Shown here one piece after another: positions 1 to 10,963 of a stretch of 64,000 nt of DNA. Position numbers and translations under genes: made by a program. The stretch comes from Capillidium heterosporum (Eukaryota; Entomophthoromycota; Entomophthoromycetes; Entomophthorales; Capillidiaceae): the NCBI GenBank assembly GCA_016630905.1, contig WBMQ01000004.1, forward strand, positions 1,736,001 through 1,800,000. Direction: 5' to 3'. The notes under the pieces are model-generated. The model saw only the letters and a list, made by a program, of their open reading frames with translations. It did not search any database and was not told where the DNA came from. Every line of letters begins with the position of its first letter. The first letter of the stretch is position 1.

Positions 1-1709
1 CAAAGCAAACATTAGATCACATCGATCGTATATAGGAATTAGGATTATATAATAATAGTACACTCAAAATTTCCTATAAGGGTAGCGAAAGCCCTAGCTC
101 GAGACTAGGCTAACGATCCGGTACTTATAAGTATATATGCGATTTAGGATTAGTGGGATGTACTTACATTTAAGGTAGTAGGTATTGCAAAAATTCCAAC
201 TTCGTAATTTAGGTAGCGGCGGCACTTAAAACTTAATCTAAATGGATTATATATTTAGATTGCTTATATAATATTAAGTCACAGGGAGGCTATTGGGGCT
301 GATGTCTGTTTTGAGGTAGTTACGATATGTAGTTCCAATGTTTGTGGCACTTTAAATGTATAATGTTGACACTACTTCGAAAAGATATTAATTTTTCCAA
401 CATCCATCCCCATTTCAAACATTGATGTCGGGATTTGGAACTTTAGGAAAGACTGTATTTTACAATAAATGCAGGTCTACCATAGCTCAATACAGGTGGC
501 CTAAATTGAATTCTATAAAAAGTTCACTACAGCTGATATAAACTGTATTATCTTTGGATACTGTAAAAAAGGTATAATTGCGGCATAAGATGTTTGAAAC
601 GATGATACATATTCATCTTAACTTTTTGAGCTACTCCATGAGCAATAATGAGAGTTTTCTCACGAAAAGCTATTCGTATCGGTACTTACAGCACTGTGTG
701 CATCAGCAACTATACATATCAATACTAGTTTTTCAAGCAAGGCTTTCATTGTAATTATGAAAAGGTTCCCGTCAAAAGCTATAAGACTCGGTACTTATGG
801 TGTTGGGTGCAGCAATGCGGAGTACGCCGAGGCAATCTAGCTCCAATCACCTGCCTGTCAATCTAGTAGGGTTACCGCTACTTCCTAAGACATTATCTCC
901 ATTTGAGGATTTACAGTTATTTAAGGGACTCCTTGGCTACTTTGGAAATGTAAGTAGATCATCAAGATATATTTGCTTTTAAATCATATGGCCTTAGATA
1001 ACCGTATATTTTGGAAGTTTGGACTACATAGCTTTGTACCATACTTTTTTATAAGCGAAAGGCCAAATGCTTGGTTGAAGTGTACCCTCTAATTTCTGTC
1101 AACTCTGTGACTGGAGCCAAGTCAATAAAATCAGAAGGCTAAATTTAGAAGTGGGTTTCGAATGTGACCTTTCTGCAAGTTATTCTTCAAGGTTCAAAGC
1201 AATAAGGTAAAGTTGCGAACTTTAGATAAATTGATACCAAACTTATCTAATCAAGATTCGTAAAAGCACCTATCCGTCCAAATTGGGATGGGTTTAACTT
1301 AATTATACTGTAGAATAAAATCTGCTGACCTACGGGACTAGCCACTCAAAGCAGCTGAGGGTAAACTTTTGTGGATTATAAATGGCTGGGTAAATATCCC
1401 TTAATATTTTTGCGCTGAACGTGATTAAATAGGAAGGCATGACTTTCCCACCATCCCAAAAAATCTATTTAAAGAGGAATAAAGCACCATCCGACAAAGT
1501 AGGAATTTGAGTGGCTTCGTTCAGAAAAGTATTTAAATAGACCTTAGCCCTAAGCTCGGAACTTAACTTTCTTTTTACTCGTTGTTTCCCTTCTACTTCG
1601 GTATTTAACTCGCCTCCCCTCAAAACCCCCTCTAATTATTAAATTTCATTGGACCAAACCCCCCTCAACCGGCACTTTATTGACGTTACACCTTGCAACC
1701 ATTACTGTC
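1..1709. other. Gene-free 5' flank
   Basis: AT-rich sequence with no ORF that looks coding. A 61-codon ORF at 797-982 has no recognisable motif and no splice partners. A degenerate pair of about 45-bp segments (665-711 and 774-818) shares AAAAGCTAT and CGGTACTTA cores. The last 100 bp form the pyrimidine-rich promoter or leader of the transporter that follows. Confidence 0.5.
1616..1665 (+). promoter_or_regulatory. Three CCCCT elements before transporter ATG
   Basis: CCCCT occurs at 1616-1620, 1627-1631 and 1661-1665, all on the same strand and within 95 bp of the start at 1710. CCCCT/AGGGG is the stress-response element bound by Msn2/4-type zinc-finger proteins in ascomycete yeasts. Whether an equivalent factor acts here is inference; the run could equally be a pyrimidine-rich leader. 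Confidence 0.3.
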
Positions 1710-3011
1710 ATGTCGAACGAAAAAGATATCGCCAACGTATCTAAATTAGATCAGTTTAGATCCAGCATCAACGAGATTGAATCCAATGCCAACGAGGAAG
1801 ACTTCAAGCGTAACAGCTCGACCTTCGGTGCCTTCTTCAATGTCGTCTGCGTCATCGCTGGTACCGGTACTCTAGGTCTTCCCTACACCTTGGCTCAAGG
1901 TGGCTGGCTCTCCATATTGTTCATCATATTGTCGGCTATAATCTCCTATTATACCGGCGCCCTCTTAGTCGACTGTCTTTATTACAAGCCTGGTCACCGC
2001 ATCACCAGTTACCCCGATGTAGGTGAGGCTGCCTTTGGCAAGATCGGTAGGGTTTTCGTGCAGACTTTCCACTACGCCATCATGTTAGGTGCTTCTTGTC
2101 TGTTCATTATGTTGGCTGGTATCAACATTCATGCTACCTGTTTATCCTACGGCTATACAGGCATCAGCAAGTCCTTGTGGATCTTAATCAGCGGTATCAT
2201 TATTCTAATCCCCTATATCAGCTTCAAGAACATGAAAGAGGTAGCCATCATGTCCTTCTTCGGTACCTTGGCCACTTTAATTGTCATTGTCGTCTCGGTA
2301 GTTATTGGTCTTTTAGATATCCCCAACAACTTGGAAGCCCACCATGACCCCGTCATCTGGTCTGGAATCCCCATCGCTTTAGCTTCCATCTCCTTCACCT
2401 TTGGTGGTAACGTCGTCTATCCCCACGTCGAAGGCAGTATGCGCAATCCCAAACAGTTCAAGCCCATGTTGGCCTGGGCCATGTTCACCATTGCCTGCAT
2501 GTACGTCCTAGTCAGTGCTGTTGGTTACTACGTCTATGGAGCCCACGTTCAGTCCCCTATCCTAGCTTCTTTACCCCCTGGTGTTGCCAACACAATTGCC
2601 ACCATCTTCATCACTCTGCACGTAATCGCTGCTGCCCCTATCCTGCTGTGTGGCTTCTCGTTCGAGATGGAAAACTCCTTCAACATCAACGTTGAGCACA
2701 TGTCCAAAACCAAAGAGCTTTTGCTTAGAGTTGCTATTCGTATAGCTACGACGGCACTGCTAACCGTTATTGCCGTCTTCATCCCCTATTTCGGTGATTT
2801 CATGTCTTTAGTTGGTGCTTTGGCCAACTGTATGATCGTCTTCGTCATCCCAGTTGTATGCCACCTCAAACTGCTAGGCTGGCGCAACCGCAAGTGGTAC
2901 GAGTACCTCTGGATCTTAATTGTATTCGTCGTCGCCTTCGTTGGAGTCGTGCTAGGTGCCAAAGGTGCCGTCGAGGCTCTTATCAACGATTTCCAGTCAG
3001 AGAAGCACTAA
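1710..3011 (+). CDS. Amino-acid transporter, AAAP/AVT superfamily
   Basis: A 433-residue polytopic membrane protein, the usual size for the amino acid/auxin permease superfamily (Pfam Aa_trans), with about 11 hydrophobic segments. After a hydrophilic N-tail (1-38) the first helix carries AGTGTLGLPYTLAQGGW (residues 50-66), the hallmark unwound TM1 of this family. Members move neutral or aromatic amino acids by proton coupling across the plasma or vacuolar membrane; the substrate and membrane cannot be told here. I chose the ATG at 1710 because the frame has only a TTG upstream (1680) and the leader is pyrimidine-rich. It is a single exon. Codons favour C endings (GTC, ATC, TTC, ACC), suggesting strong expression. 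An AATAAA-like signal lies near 3098. Which AVT clade it belongs to is unresolved. Confidence 0.9.
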   Translation: MSNEKDIANVSKLDQFRSSINEIESNANEEDFKRNSSTFGAFFNVVCVIAGTGTLGLPYTLAQGGWLSILFIILSAIISYYTGALLVDCLYYKPGHRITSYPDVGEAAFGKIGRVFVQTFHYAIMLGASCLFIMLAGINIHATCLSYGYTGISKSLWILISGIIILIPYISFKNMKEVAIMSFFGTLATLIVIVVSVVIGLLDIPNNLEAHHDPVIWSGIPIALASISFTFGGNVVYPHVEGSMRNPKQFKPMLAWAMFTIACMYVLVSAVGYYVYGAHVQSPILASLPPGVANTIATIFITLHVIAAAPILLCGFSFEMENSFNINVEHMSKTKELLLRVAIRIATTALLTVIAVFIPYFGDFMSLVGALANCMIVFVIPVVCHLKLLGWRNRKWYEYLWILIVFVVAFVGVVLGAKGAVEALINDFQSEKH

Positions 3012-4834
3012 GTTTTGCTTTCTAGATGTTTTCTTGTTGGGTTTTTAGATCTGTCTTTTTAGTTGTCCCAGTACTTTTACTATATCAACTTTCATTAATA
3101 AAATTTGATAATTATTTAGTTTTTGATTTTGTAGCATTTTATTATTTTGCTATGTTTCTATATTTTGATATATTGAGCTATATATAATGTATGCTGATTA
3201 AAGTTTACTAACGAATATAAGATGTACTGTTTAGCTACTATCATATAAATTTACTTTGACAAAAGCCTCCTTCACCACATTGATTTGTATCAGCCATTTA
3301 TATGAAAGTTTATAACGGAATAGATATTCTATTTAATCTGACATTAAATAAAAATCAAAAATATATTAAAAGTATTGATTCCACATCACTATCCTACTTT
3401 CATTTATTTATTCAAGATATCGAAAAAAATCAAGGAACCAAGGATTAGGAATTGAGTGGTTCGCCTCTCCCTATTTTTCAATATTGATATGAAAGAAAAG
3501 GACGTTCTACTTGAAAGCAGCCTAAAGATGATCCGAGACAGGGGCCCAAAGAGTAGGAAAGCTTTACAAAGTTGCACAAATACTATACTGTGGTTAATTT
3601 AAACGACTAAATAAAGATAGGGATATAAGTTGTAAAGTAATATGTGGAAACGAATATCAATCATTAAACAATAATAGTGATACAGCAGTAGATAGCGAAT
3701 AAACAACGATTGATATATTAATAAATAGTAAAGTATTGTATGTAAAGCATCGCTGCATTAAAAATAGAAGTGATGGCTTCTTTTCACTTTTTAGTAAATT
3801 ACCCAACGATCTGACTATATATTTATTAACATCAAAGATAAACTTCAGTGTATAAAGGATATGCTGCAGTCAAATTCAAAAGATTGTCATAAATATATAA
3901 AGCAATAACAAAATAATACTTGTTAGTAACATATATGTGTGAGCCCGTATCATATCTACTTTAAGAATTTGCTTTTAATAGATATATTAAACTATCAAGA
4001 TATCGGGCTATTTAATCTTCATGTCAATTTATAGTGATGACCATGGAGCTTAGAAGTAGGTGAGATTACTAGGCGATATCCAAGGCACTGATAGTATCAA
4101 CTATGGGTTCTTTATAGTATATTACTAAAAGAAAGTTTGGCTTGTACAGTATCTATTGGATTAAGATTAGGAAGCATGTATTCGAGCTCAAATGCTCTAC
4201 TTTCAATATATCTTTAAACTAGGCAGTTCCATAGATGTTTTAAAGAAACCTATATGTTTGAATAGATAGTTACAATGAAAAGCCTTACCATCGAACTTAA
4301 TAAAATAAGTAACTTAACTTAAAATCATAATACTAATAAAGGGAGATGATATGGCTCGTTACTGTTAAAAGGAGGTGGTTTGTAAACATCAATATTGGTA
4401 AATTCAAACTTAGGAGATAAAAACAACAATCTTATAGCTAAACTAATTACAAATGAATAGCTCTTAAGATAAGGGTGATCTTAGAACCTAAATATTATGG
4501 TATAAGCTAAAACTATAGAGTTTTAAAAGCTAATTCCACAAATTAGCGTTAAAAAGTCATTTTAAAAAATATAGGGCATCTATACTTCAAATAAATAAAC
4601 TACTATATACGTGTACACTTATATTGCCTAAGAAAGGTATGCAGCTTTACAGCCAAACCTTTAATCCTAGGGATGTAAATTTACTTTTTAAAGAATGTGT
4701 GCTCGAAAGAGATCCTAGTACAGATGGATATAACGTATTCTCGCTAAAGTTTTCAAGTAAAGTTTTTAGTGCCAAAGCATCTATAACAAAAGAACATTTA
4801 CATTTCAACTTGTCGCTTGGAGCACGTAAAAATC
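3012..4834. other. Gene-free intergenic stretch
   Basis: AT-rich and without recognisable exons. It holds the 3' flanks of the transporter (plus strand) and RPB4 (minus strand). A 78-codon frame at 4624-4857 opens with TTG, overlaps the last RPB4 exon antisense and matches nothing I know. Confidence 0.5.
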
Positions 4835-5478
4835 TTAACCCTGGAACTTCTTCATAGATTCCGCCTCCTCAATAGTGATTTCTAGTTTAACTAAGTCTAC
4901 CCCCTGATGGAGACTTACGGCACAAAATTTTATAAATTGACTAAACTATAAGTTACCTGGGTATGAGTGCCAATGCCTCCTCCAGATCTTCAACCTCCAA
5001 TCCACAAATTTGCGAAATTTCAAAGGGATGTAAGCCAATGAGATCACGAGAGATGGTACTTTGAAAATTTAACATTAATCCAAATTTGCAATAGATCCTT
5101 ACCGTCTAGTCGCCTCAACGACTTCCTCTCTAGTTATGCGGTTGAACCTTTCACAGTATTTGTAAGTCTGGTCGAACACACTAATGCCTATTAGATAAAA
5201 CACAAACAAAAATATACTCGGTGTAGACTCTAGAGTCCAAGTTGGCGTTAAGTTGCGTATCCAACAATAATTTAACTTCTGCTGGAAACAATGGTTGAGC
5301 GTCGGCAAAATCTACTATATTAAAACAAATTTTCAAAAATAAAACCTTCTCCAAACCTCAACAGAGTAGCATCCTCGTCAATATCGGCTCTATTGGCACC
5401 TGGGTTGGCGGTAGCTAGGGTGGATGTGGTGATGTTGAGGGGCACTTCACTCTCCAAAAAGTAGTTTTCGTAGTCCAT
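4835..5478 (-). CDS. RPB4: RNA polymerase II subunit RPB4
   Basis: Minus-strand exons are 5478-5346, 5314-5218 (or 5311-5218), 5180-5103, 5058-4957 and 4913-4835, giving 162 (or 161) residues. Joined, the protein reads as RPB4: the N-terminal segment DIDEDATLLRFGE, an AEVKLLL helix, a central YKYCERFNR helix, then the family's most conserved block IGLHPFEISQI (about 111-121) leading to EALALIPSL and an acidic-helix C-terminus. RPB4 pairs with RPB7 to form the stalk of Pol II and has roles in initiation and mRNA decay. The four introns are only 31/34, 37, 44 and 43 bp. Intron 1 has an unusual donor (GTTTTA) and a tandem TAGTAG acceptor; both choices keep frame. All phases check. The gene is divergent from the GMC gene. 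Confidence 0.9.
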
Positions 5479-6828
5479 AACTCCTAAGATGCTTACGAAT
5501 TCTACCAATCTTTATCAAGTAAAATTATTCCAACTTGCTTAGTAGCAAAAAGTAAGCTATCAGCCAATGAAAAGCAGGTATTTTCTGTTCGAAATTTATA
5601 AAGACATAAAAGCAAGATGATGATAATTTGAATTATAAATAAATACGAACAATTATCTATCAATTTCGAAAGCCTAAGTAGCTAAAGTCCGAGGTTTAGC
5701 TGTATCAGACTTCAATTTCAAATAGCAAGTATAGGCTGGGAGCCAGGTTGTAACATATCCAGTAAGTACCGATTATGTACTGGTAAGTTTACAATATCCA
5801 ACTAGAAAGCCTGTCAACATGATTAATATTTTTATTCTAAATGTTGATATACGTTCAAAGCTAGCTTTCAGAACATCAAGTTATATGTAAAATGACATTC
5901 TTTAATCACTTTCTAAAAATTATAAGTTTTAAATAGATTTAGTATAGTATATAAATAGTATAGCATAATCACTTGAACTAACTATAGTATAAGCCCATGG
6001 ACAATAGCCTGGCTTAGAATAACCTACAAACTAAAATCTTTACTAGCTGGTGCTTTTCATTACATCGATTTATACAACACCATCCCAATACTAGATAATA
6101 GCTTCATCTAATTGGATAGGTTTTCCATTGCTGGTTATTTTTGAAGGCACAATACCTATGCCACCCTCTTATATATTTACATTCGTTATTTGAAAGGCTA
6201 TAGATACATATGTTGTATTGGTATCTTCAATATATGTCGCTAAATTTGTATATATATTAGGCATATCTTAATAGATTAAACAGTTGATAAGAATCATCCA
6301 ATTTAGTGTTGAGGAGCTACTGTTCAATAGATTTGCTTGATATGGAAGGTATTTTTTGCTGTCATCAATTTGAAGCATTTAGCTTTTAAATTCTACTAAG
6401 CTGGATTTCAGCAAAATGCAGACTGCAAAATATACATGATTACAAATAACTAATGGGAATTTAATATAGAGGAAATGATTGGTAAAAATACATTTTAGTT
6501 TAGTAATGGAAATGGCCAAAGTTGTATATGCTAATATACTAATATATATACTTGAAAGTAATGGAAATATATACAGTACTGTTTTGTATATGCTGCAGTA
6601 AAATAATTACATATATTTCTGTATGTGATGCCTTTATCAAACAAAACCACTACTATAAAAATATGATTATAGTTTAGATAAATTTAAAATTGTACGTTTA
6701 CTGCAACTTTTGTTTGCAATCTAGATTGTTCATAGATTGGTTTTGCAACAAAATCAGTGAACAAAATATCTAAACCGTGTTTGTAGTGACAAAATAGGCA
6801 TTCAATTATATTAGAAATCGACTAAAAC
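5479..6828. other. Intergenic region between RPB4 and GMC gene
   Basis: About 1.4 kb of AT-rich DNA separating two divergent genes. I see no exon or RNA gene. It must carry both promoters; only the TATA box next to the GMC gene stands out. Confidence 0.5.
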
Positions 6829-6836
6829 TATATAAG
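6829..6836 (+). promoter_or_regulatory. TATA box of GMC gene
   Basis: TATATAAG ends 48 bp before the ATG at 6885. The same spacing recurs upstream of the MFS, ceramidase and NDP-kinase genes, which suggests short leaders. Confidence 0.55.
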
Positions 6837-6884
6837 CAGCCAATTTGCTACAAAGTACCCATTTCAACTATCAGCTCAATCGAA

Positions 6885-8663
6885 ATGAAGTTAGGTTTAT
6901 TAAGTTGGTTAGCGTTAGGGTTAGTGGGATATGCCGTAGGTACTGAATACGACTACATCGTAGTGGGAAGTGGTATAGGTGGTGGTACTTTAGCGGTAGA
7001 GTTGGCACGAAAGGGACTCAAAACTTTGCTTATCGAAGCAGGACCCGAGTACGAAACTGAGAAGATAAAGGTACCTCTTATGCACATATATGCTAGTGAA
7101 GAACCACACATAACATTCGATTTTGAGATCAAGTACTTTAACTCGGGCACCGCCTCCGACAAGGTCTTCCACTACCCTAGGGTAGGTGGTCTAGGCGGCT
7201 GTTCGACCCACAACGTCATGATATCAGTGTTACCCAACTCTAGAGACTACAATTTGATGGTCAACCTCACTGGAGATGCTTCTTGGAATGAAAAGTCGAT
7301 GCGCAACTATTTCAAGCGTATGGAACGTAACTACTACAGCAGTCCTCTCCTAAGTTCAGCCCATGGCTACGACGGATGGTTCCCAATCTCTTACACCAAC
7401 AACTTTAGGATGAAGGGAGAGGATCCCAAAACCTTGTACCTGCTGCCCTCAGTGATTGGAAATCCTTTTAAAGATATCAACGGCTATGACCTGTTTGGAA
7501 ACCTTAACACCGATAAGGAAGGTAGAGTCAATATGCCTATGGCCGTCGATGGAGAAAAGTACGAGAGGGTAGACTTCCGAGGATATATCCGTGACACCCA
7601 GAAGAACTTCCCCTTGGATGTTTGGACTGACACCTTCGTTACTAAGGTCCTTCTCGATGACACAAATACAGCAACTGGGGTCGCCTATACCAAAGGACAG
7701 TACCTCTATAAAGCGAGTCCTCTATCCAAGGGTAAGGACTATTCCAATTTGACTCATGGGGAGGTATTCGCCAAGCGTGAGATTATCGTATCTGGTGGGG
7801 CCTTCAACACCCCCCAGATCCTCATGCTCAGCGGTATTGGCGATTCAGTCCACCTCAAAGAGATGGGTATCGAACCTAAGGTCCATCTGCCTGGTGTTGG
7901 AAGGAGTCTTATGGACAAACATGAGAGCTCGGTCGTATTCCAACTGGATGAGGCTTTTACTCTTACCAAGAAATGTACCTACACGCTTGATAAGAACGAT
8001 CCGTGTTATGTAAACTACAAGGAAAGCCAAACTGGACCCTATATCTTCAACGGCATTATCAGTGGAGAGCTCATCAAAACTAAGGCTGAATACAACGAAC
8101 CCGACGTCTTTGTACTCAACGCACCAGCTCGATTCAACGGTTATGACCCCGGGTTCGCCGCTAAAATAATGGGACCCAAGAACATACTGTCCCAAGTCAT
8201 ATTCAAGGTCCATACCACTAACAAAGGCTACGTTAAACTTCGCACCAACAACCCCTTCGACACACCCGAAATTAACTTTAACAAGTTTTCTGATGGTGAT
8301 GGTCCCGAATCGGAGATGGCCACCTTAGTTGAATCAGTTAAGCGAAGCCGAAACTGGATGAAGACGTTGATGGTCAAAGGTCAGGAGAGATATCCCGGAC
8401 CTGAAGTTACCACTGACGAACAGATCCGCGATTACATCCGGGAGAATATGTTTGGACATCACATCTGCTGTACTGCCAAGTTAGGTGCCGATGATGATGA
8501 TGAAGCCGTCCTCGATGCCAAGTTCCGCGTCCGTAAGACTAAAAATTTAAGAGTAGTCGATGCTTCAGCTTTCCCAGCTCCTCCTGGGTACTACCCTTCG
8601 GTCTATACCCATATGGTAGCTATGAAGGTAGCTGACTTGATTGCGGATGAGCTAAAAAATTAG
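6885..8663 (+). CDS. Secreted GMC-family FAD oxidoreductase
   Basis: A 592-residue glucose-methanol-choline oxidoreductase, of normal length for secreted fungal members, in one exon. Residues 1-19 form a signal peptide. The ADP-binding fold follows at once with VVGSGIGGG (26-34) and the ribose-binding Glu of LLIEAGPE (51). GMC signature 1 is at about 99-110 (RVGGLGGCSTHN) and signature 2 is GAFNTPQILMLSGIG. The active-site region has GHHICCTAKLG (His525/His526) and then VVDASAFPAPPGYYPSV. The usual second catalytic His/Asn position is not obvious in the PSVYTHM stretch. Enzymes of this family oxidise alcohols or sugars with O2 or another acceptor; the substrate is not predictable here. An Asp run (DDDDE) sits just after the active-site loop. 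A TATA box lies 48 bp upstream. Codons favour C endings. Confidence 0.93.
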   Translation: MKLGLLSWLALGLVGYAVGTEYDYIVVGSGIGGGTLAVELARKGLKTLLIEAGPEYETEKIKVPLMHIYASEEPHITFDFEIKYFNSGTASDKVFHYPRVGGLGGCSTHNVMISVLPNSRDYNLMVNLTGDASWNEKSMRNYFKRMERNYYSSPLLSSAHGYDGWFPISYTNNFRMKGEDPKTLYLLPSVIGNPFKDINGYDLFGNLNTDKEGRVNMPMAVDGEKYERVDFRGYIRDTQKNFPLDVWTDTFVTKVLLDDTNTATGVAYTKGQYLYKASPLSKGKDYSNLTHGEVFAKREIIVSGGAFNTPQILMLSGIGDSVHLKEMGIEPKVHLPGVGRSLMDKHESSVVFQLDEAFTLTKKCTYTLDKNDPCYVNYKESQTGPYIFNGIISGELIKTKAEYNEPDVFVLNAPARFNGYDPGFAAKIMGPKNILSQVIFKVHTTNKGYVKLRTNNPFDTPEINFNKFSDGDGPESEMATLVESVKRSRNWMKTLMVKGQERYPGPEVTTDEQIRDYIRENMFGHHICCTAKLGADDDDEAVLDAKFRVRKTKNLRVVDASAFPAPPGYYPSVYTHMVAMKVADLIADELKN

Positions 8664-9291
8664 CTATGTAGTTTAGGGTTATTGTAGTAAACTTGTATTT
8701 TATTTAATTTATATTTATTTAAGTAATTAGGTTGGTTTGAGAACAACAGTGTCTTTATTCAAAATTTAGCTTGATCAAATATCTAAAAACAAACTATCCC
8801 TACCACTATAGTACTACACCTGGTATTAAGACATGTATACAGATAGTATTCATTTAGAATAGATTGAAGATGCTGATATACCCAACCATCATAAAATCAA
8901 GCAACATCGTGATCATTCAAAAGTCAATAAGTGGTCGGTGTAGAAGTGAACTAAAGGCTTGTAACCAATATCCACTTGATCCTTTACTCTTCACATAACG
9001 GTGGGGAAGTAGCCGAAAAAACTGCAGGAATAGTAACTTAGAAACCCATCCATCACAACCATTGTAATACCAAATTCAAAATTTACTCAGAATCAACCAC
9101 TCTACTGCATTTACCCTTTACCTTAAACTTATCAAAGGAAAAATATATATCAGCTGATAACTGTAGAAATACAACGATGCAACTCAAATGAATTTTATTA
9201 TGTAGATATTTAACTAGTAAATATTCAAAGTTAAACAGGCAAGCGTAGGTAGGATGATTGATATTTGGTTATAAGTTTACAGCAACTTATT
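8664..9291. other. Convergent intergenic region
   Basis: 628 bp between the converging 3' ends of the GMC and MFS genes. AT-rich, with no coding or RNA feature visible. Confidence 0.5.
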
Positions 9292-10905
9292 TCAATTTTT
9301 CAACGGTACGTGTTTTACAAATAAAGCTAGAATGAGGGCCATAGCAGCAAAAGGTATGATTGAGTAGAAAAGAGTGTGGAAGGCACTTATATAAACCTCC
9401 CTTACCAGCACCAGGTGATCTGCCGGGAGCTTAGTAAGCTGTTCAACCGACAAGGCCGCTTCGATATTCAAATCGGGGATGGAGGATTTCAGTTCGTTGA
9501 ATCCACTCACCAAGACGGAACTGTAAATGGAGCCCTGAATAGCTAAAGCAACAACTGAACCTAGCTGGTTGGTAAAATATACCATCGAAGTTACTGGTGC
9601 GACGTCATCTTGTGAAACTGCAGATTGAGCCGTTACCGTATTGTTCTGGAAGGATATACCTACACCAAGGCCAATGATTAAAGTGAAGACGATCTCTTCA
9701 GCTCTAGTAATGGATTCTCTAAACAAGCCGCATAGGAGGCCGATACCAATCACCTGCAAAATACCACCAATCACCATCATAAAGACGTACCTCCCTGTTT
9801 TCAAAGTTACGAACCCGGTAATGAAGTTACCAGTGACACACCCTAGCAGTAGAGGGAGGAGTTCCAAACCGGCGATAGTAGCTGTAGCACCCTTTACTAC
9901 CTGAAAATAGATGGGCAGATAAAAGATGAGCACTAATAAAAGAGCACCGTTAAAGAACATGTTGATGATTGCTAGTATTGTGTTGCGGTTCAAAAGTTTT
10001 TTGGAGATGATGGGATCCCTCGCAAATTTGATTTCAACGATTCCAAATAAAATTATCAGTACGAAAGCGATTACCAAAGTTGAGATGGCTGGTGCTGAGT
10101 TCCAGTTGTTACCTTCACCTCCCCAAGTAAGTCCTAGTAACAGGCAGATTGAGAATCCCATCAGAGTAACTATGCCGAGGAAATCGATGTTAAGTACTTT
10201 TTCCTTCAGTGTCAGATCACTCTTCACAGTCTTGAGATTCAAGAAAAATATGATCACTGCTAAAGTGACGGCACAAATTGGTAAGTTCAGGTAGAAGGCC
10301 CAACGCCACGACACGCTGTCGGTAAATGAACCTCCTATCAAAGGACCAGCTACACTAGCTACTGCAAAGATACCACCAGCCAAAGCTAGGTAGATACCCC
10401 TAGATTTAGGTGGGACAATGTCAGAGATTACGATAATGGATAGCGAGTACAGACCCCCACCGCCGATACCAGCTACTGCTCGAAAAACAATCAACATAGT
10501 GGCGGTGGAAGAGGCACCACAGCCGGCCGACCCAGCTACGAAAAAAAGAAGGGCGAACATCAACACATACTTTCTACCAAAGATGTCGCTAAGTTTTCCG
10601 TACAGAGGTTGCATCGCCGTTGAGGTTAGAAGATAGGCGGTAGCTACCCAAGTGGTAACTGAGGTCGACCCGTTGAATTCGGAGACGATTCGAGCTAACG
10701 CCGTGGAAACGATGGTCACGTCCAAGCTAGCTAAGAATATGGAGAGTAGCAGTCCTATTAGAAGTAAGAATAGTTTGAAACCCTTTACGCCCCCTTCTTC
10801 TCCTTGAAAGTCATCCTTGGTTCCCAGTTCAGCCTCTCTCGAGTTTATAGCGGTGTCCTGCCCTAAAACTTCGTCAGCAGGTGTCTTCTCTATTGCGATT
10901 AGCAT
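9292..10905 (-). CDS. MFS multidrug transporter, DHA2 family (14 TM)
   Basis: A 537-residue major facilitator protein. The length and number of hydrophobic segments fit the 14-helix drug:H+ antiporter family 2. After a 40-residue acidic cytosolic N-tail it shows motif D1 LDVTIVSTALARI (61-73), motif A GKLSDIFGR (103-111) in the helix 2-3 loop and motif C ending in AGPLIGG (helix 5). Fungal relatives export drugs, toxins, siderophores or basic amino acids across the plasma or vacuolar membrane; which applies is unknown. I use the ATG at 10905, since the longer frame begins with TTG at 10980 and would put the TATA box inside the coding sequence. It is a single exon that stops with TGA. It is divergent from SCD6, with 1.2 kb between. 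Confidence 0.92.
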   Translation of the reverse strand: MLIAIEKTPADEVLGQDTAINSREAELGTKDDFQGEEGGVKGFKLFLLLIGLLLSIFLASLDVTIVSTALARIVSEFNGSTSVTTWVATAYLLTSTAMQPLYGKLSDIFGRKYVLMFALLFFVAGSAGCGASSTATMLIVFRAVAGIGGGGLYSLSIIVISDIVPPKSRGIYLALAGGIFAVASVAGPLIGGSFTDSVSWRWAFYLNLPICAVTLAVIIFFLNLKTVKSDLTLKEKVLNIDFLGIVTLMGFSICLLLGLTWGGEGNNWNSAPAISTLVIAFVLIILFGIVEIKFARDPIISKKLLNRNTILAIINMFFNGALLLVLIFYLPIYFQVVKGATATIAGLELLPLLLGCVTGNFITGFVTLKTGRYVFMMVIGGILQVIGIGLLCGLFRESITRAEEIVFTLIIGLGVGISFQNNTVTAQSAVSQDDVAPVTSMVYFTNQLGSVVALAIQGSIYSSVLVSGFNELKSSIPDLNIEAALSVEQLTKLPADHLVLVREVYISAFHTLFYSIIPFAAMALILALFVKHVPLKN

Positions 10906-10955
10906 ATTAGATTGGGTATTATTGAATGTCGGTATTGAAAGACTGAAAGATCTGC

Positions 10956-10963
10956 TATTTATA
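10956..10963 (-). promoter_or_regulatory. TATA box of MFS gene
   Basis: TATAAATA on the minus strand, about 50 bp upstream of the ATG at 10905. This supports the downstream ATG over the longer TTG-initiated frame. Confidence 0.5.

Noticed and set aside
797-982. 61-codon ORF on the plus strand
   Set aside because: No domain, signal or splice partner, in a stop-rich intergenic area; chance is the simplest explanation.
4624-4857. 78-codon plus-strand frame next to RPB4
   Set aside because: It opens with TTG, overlaps the last RPB4 exon antisense and has no motif; RPB4 explains the conserved part.
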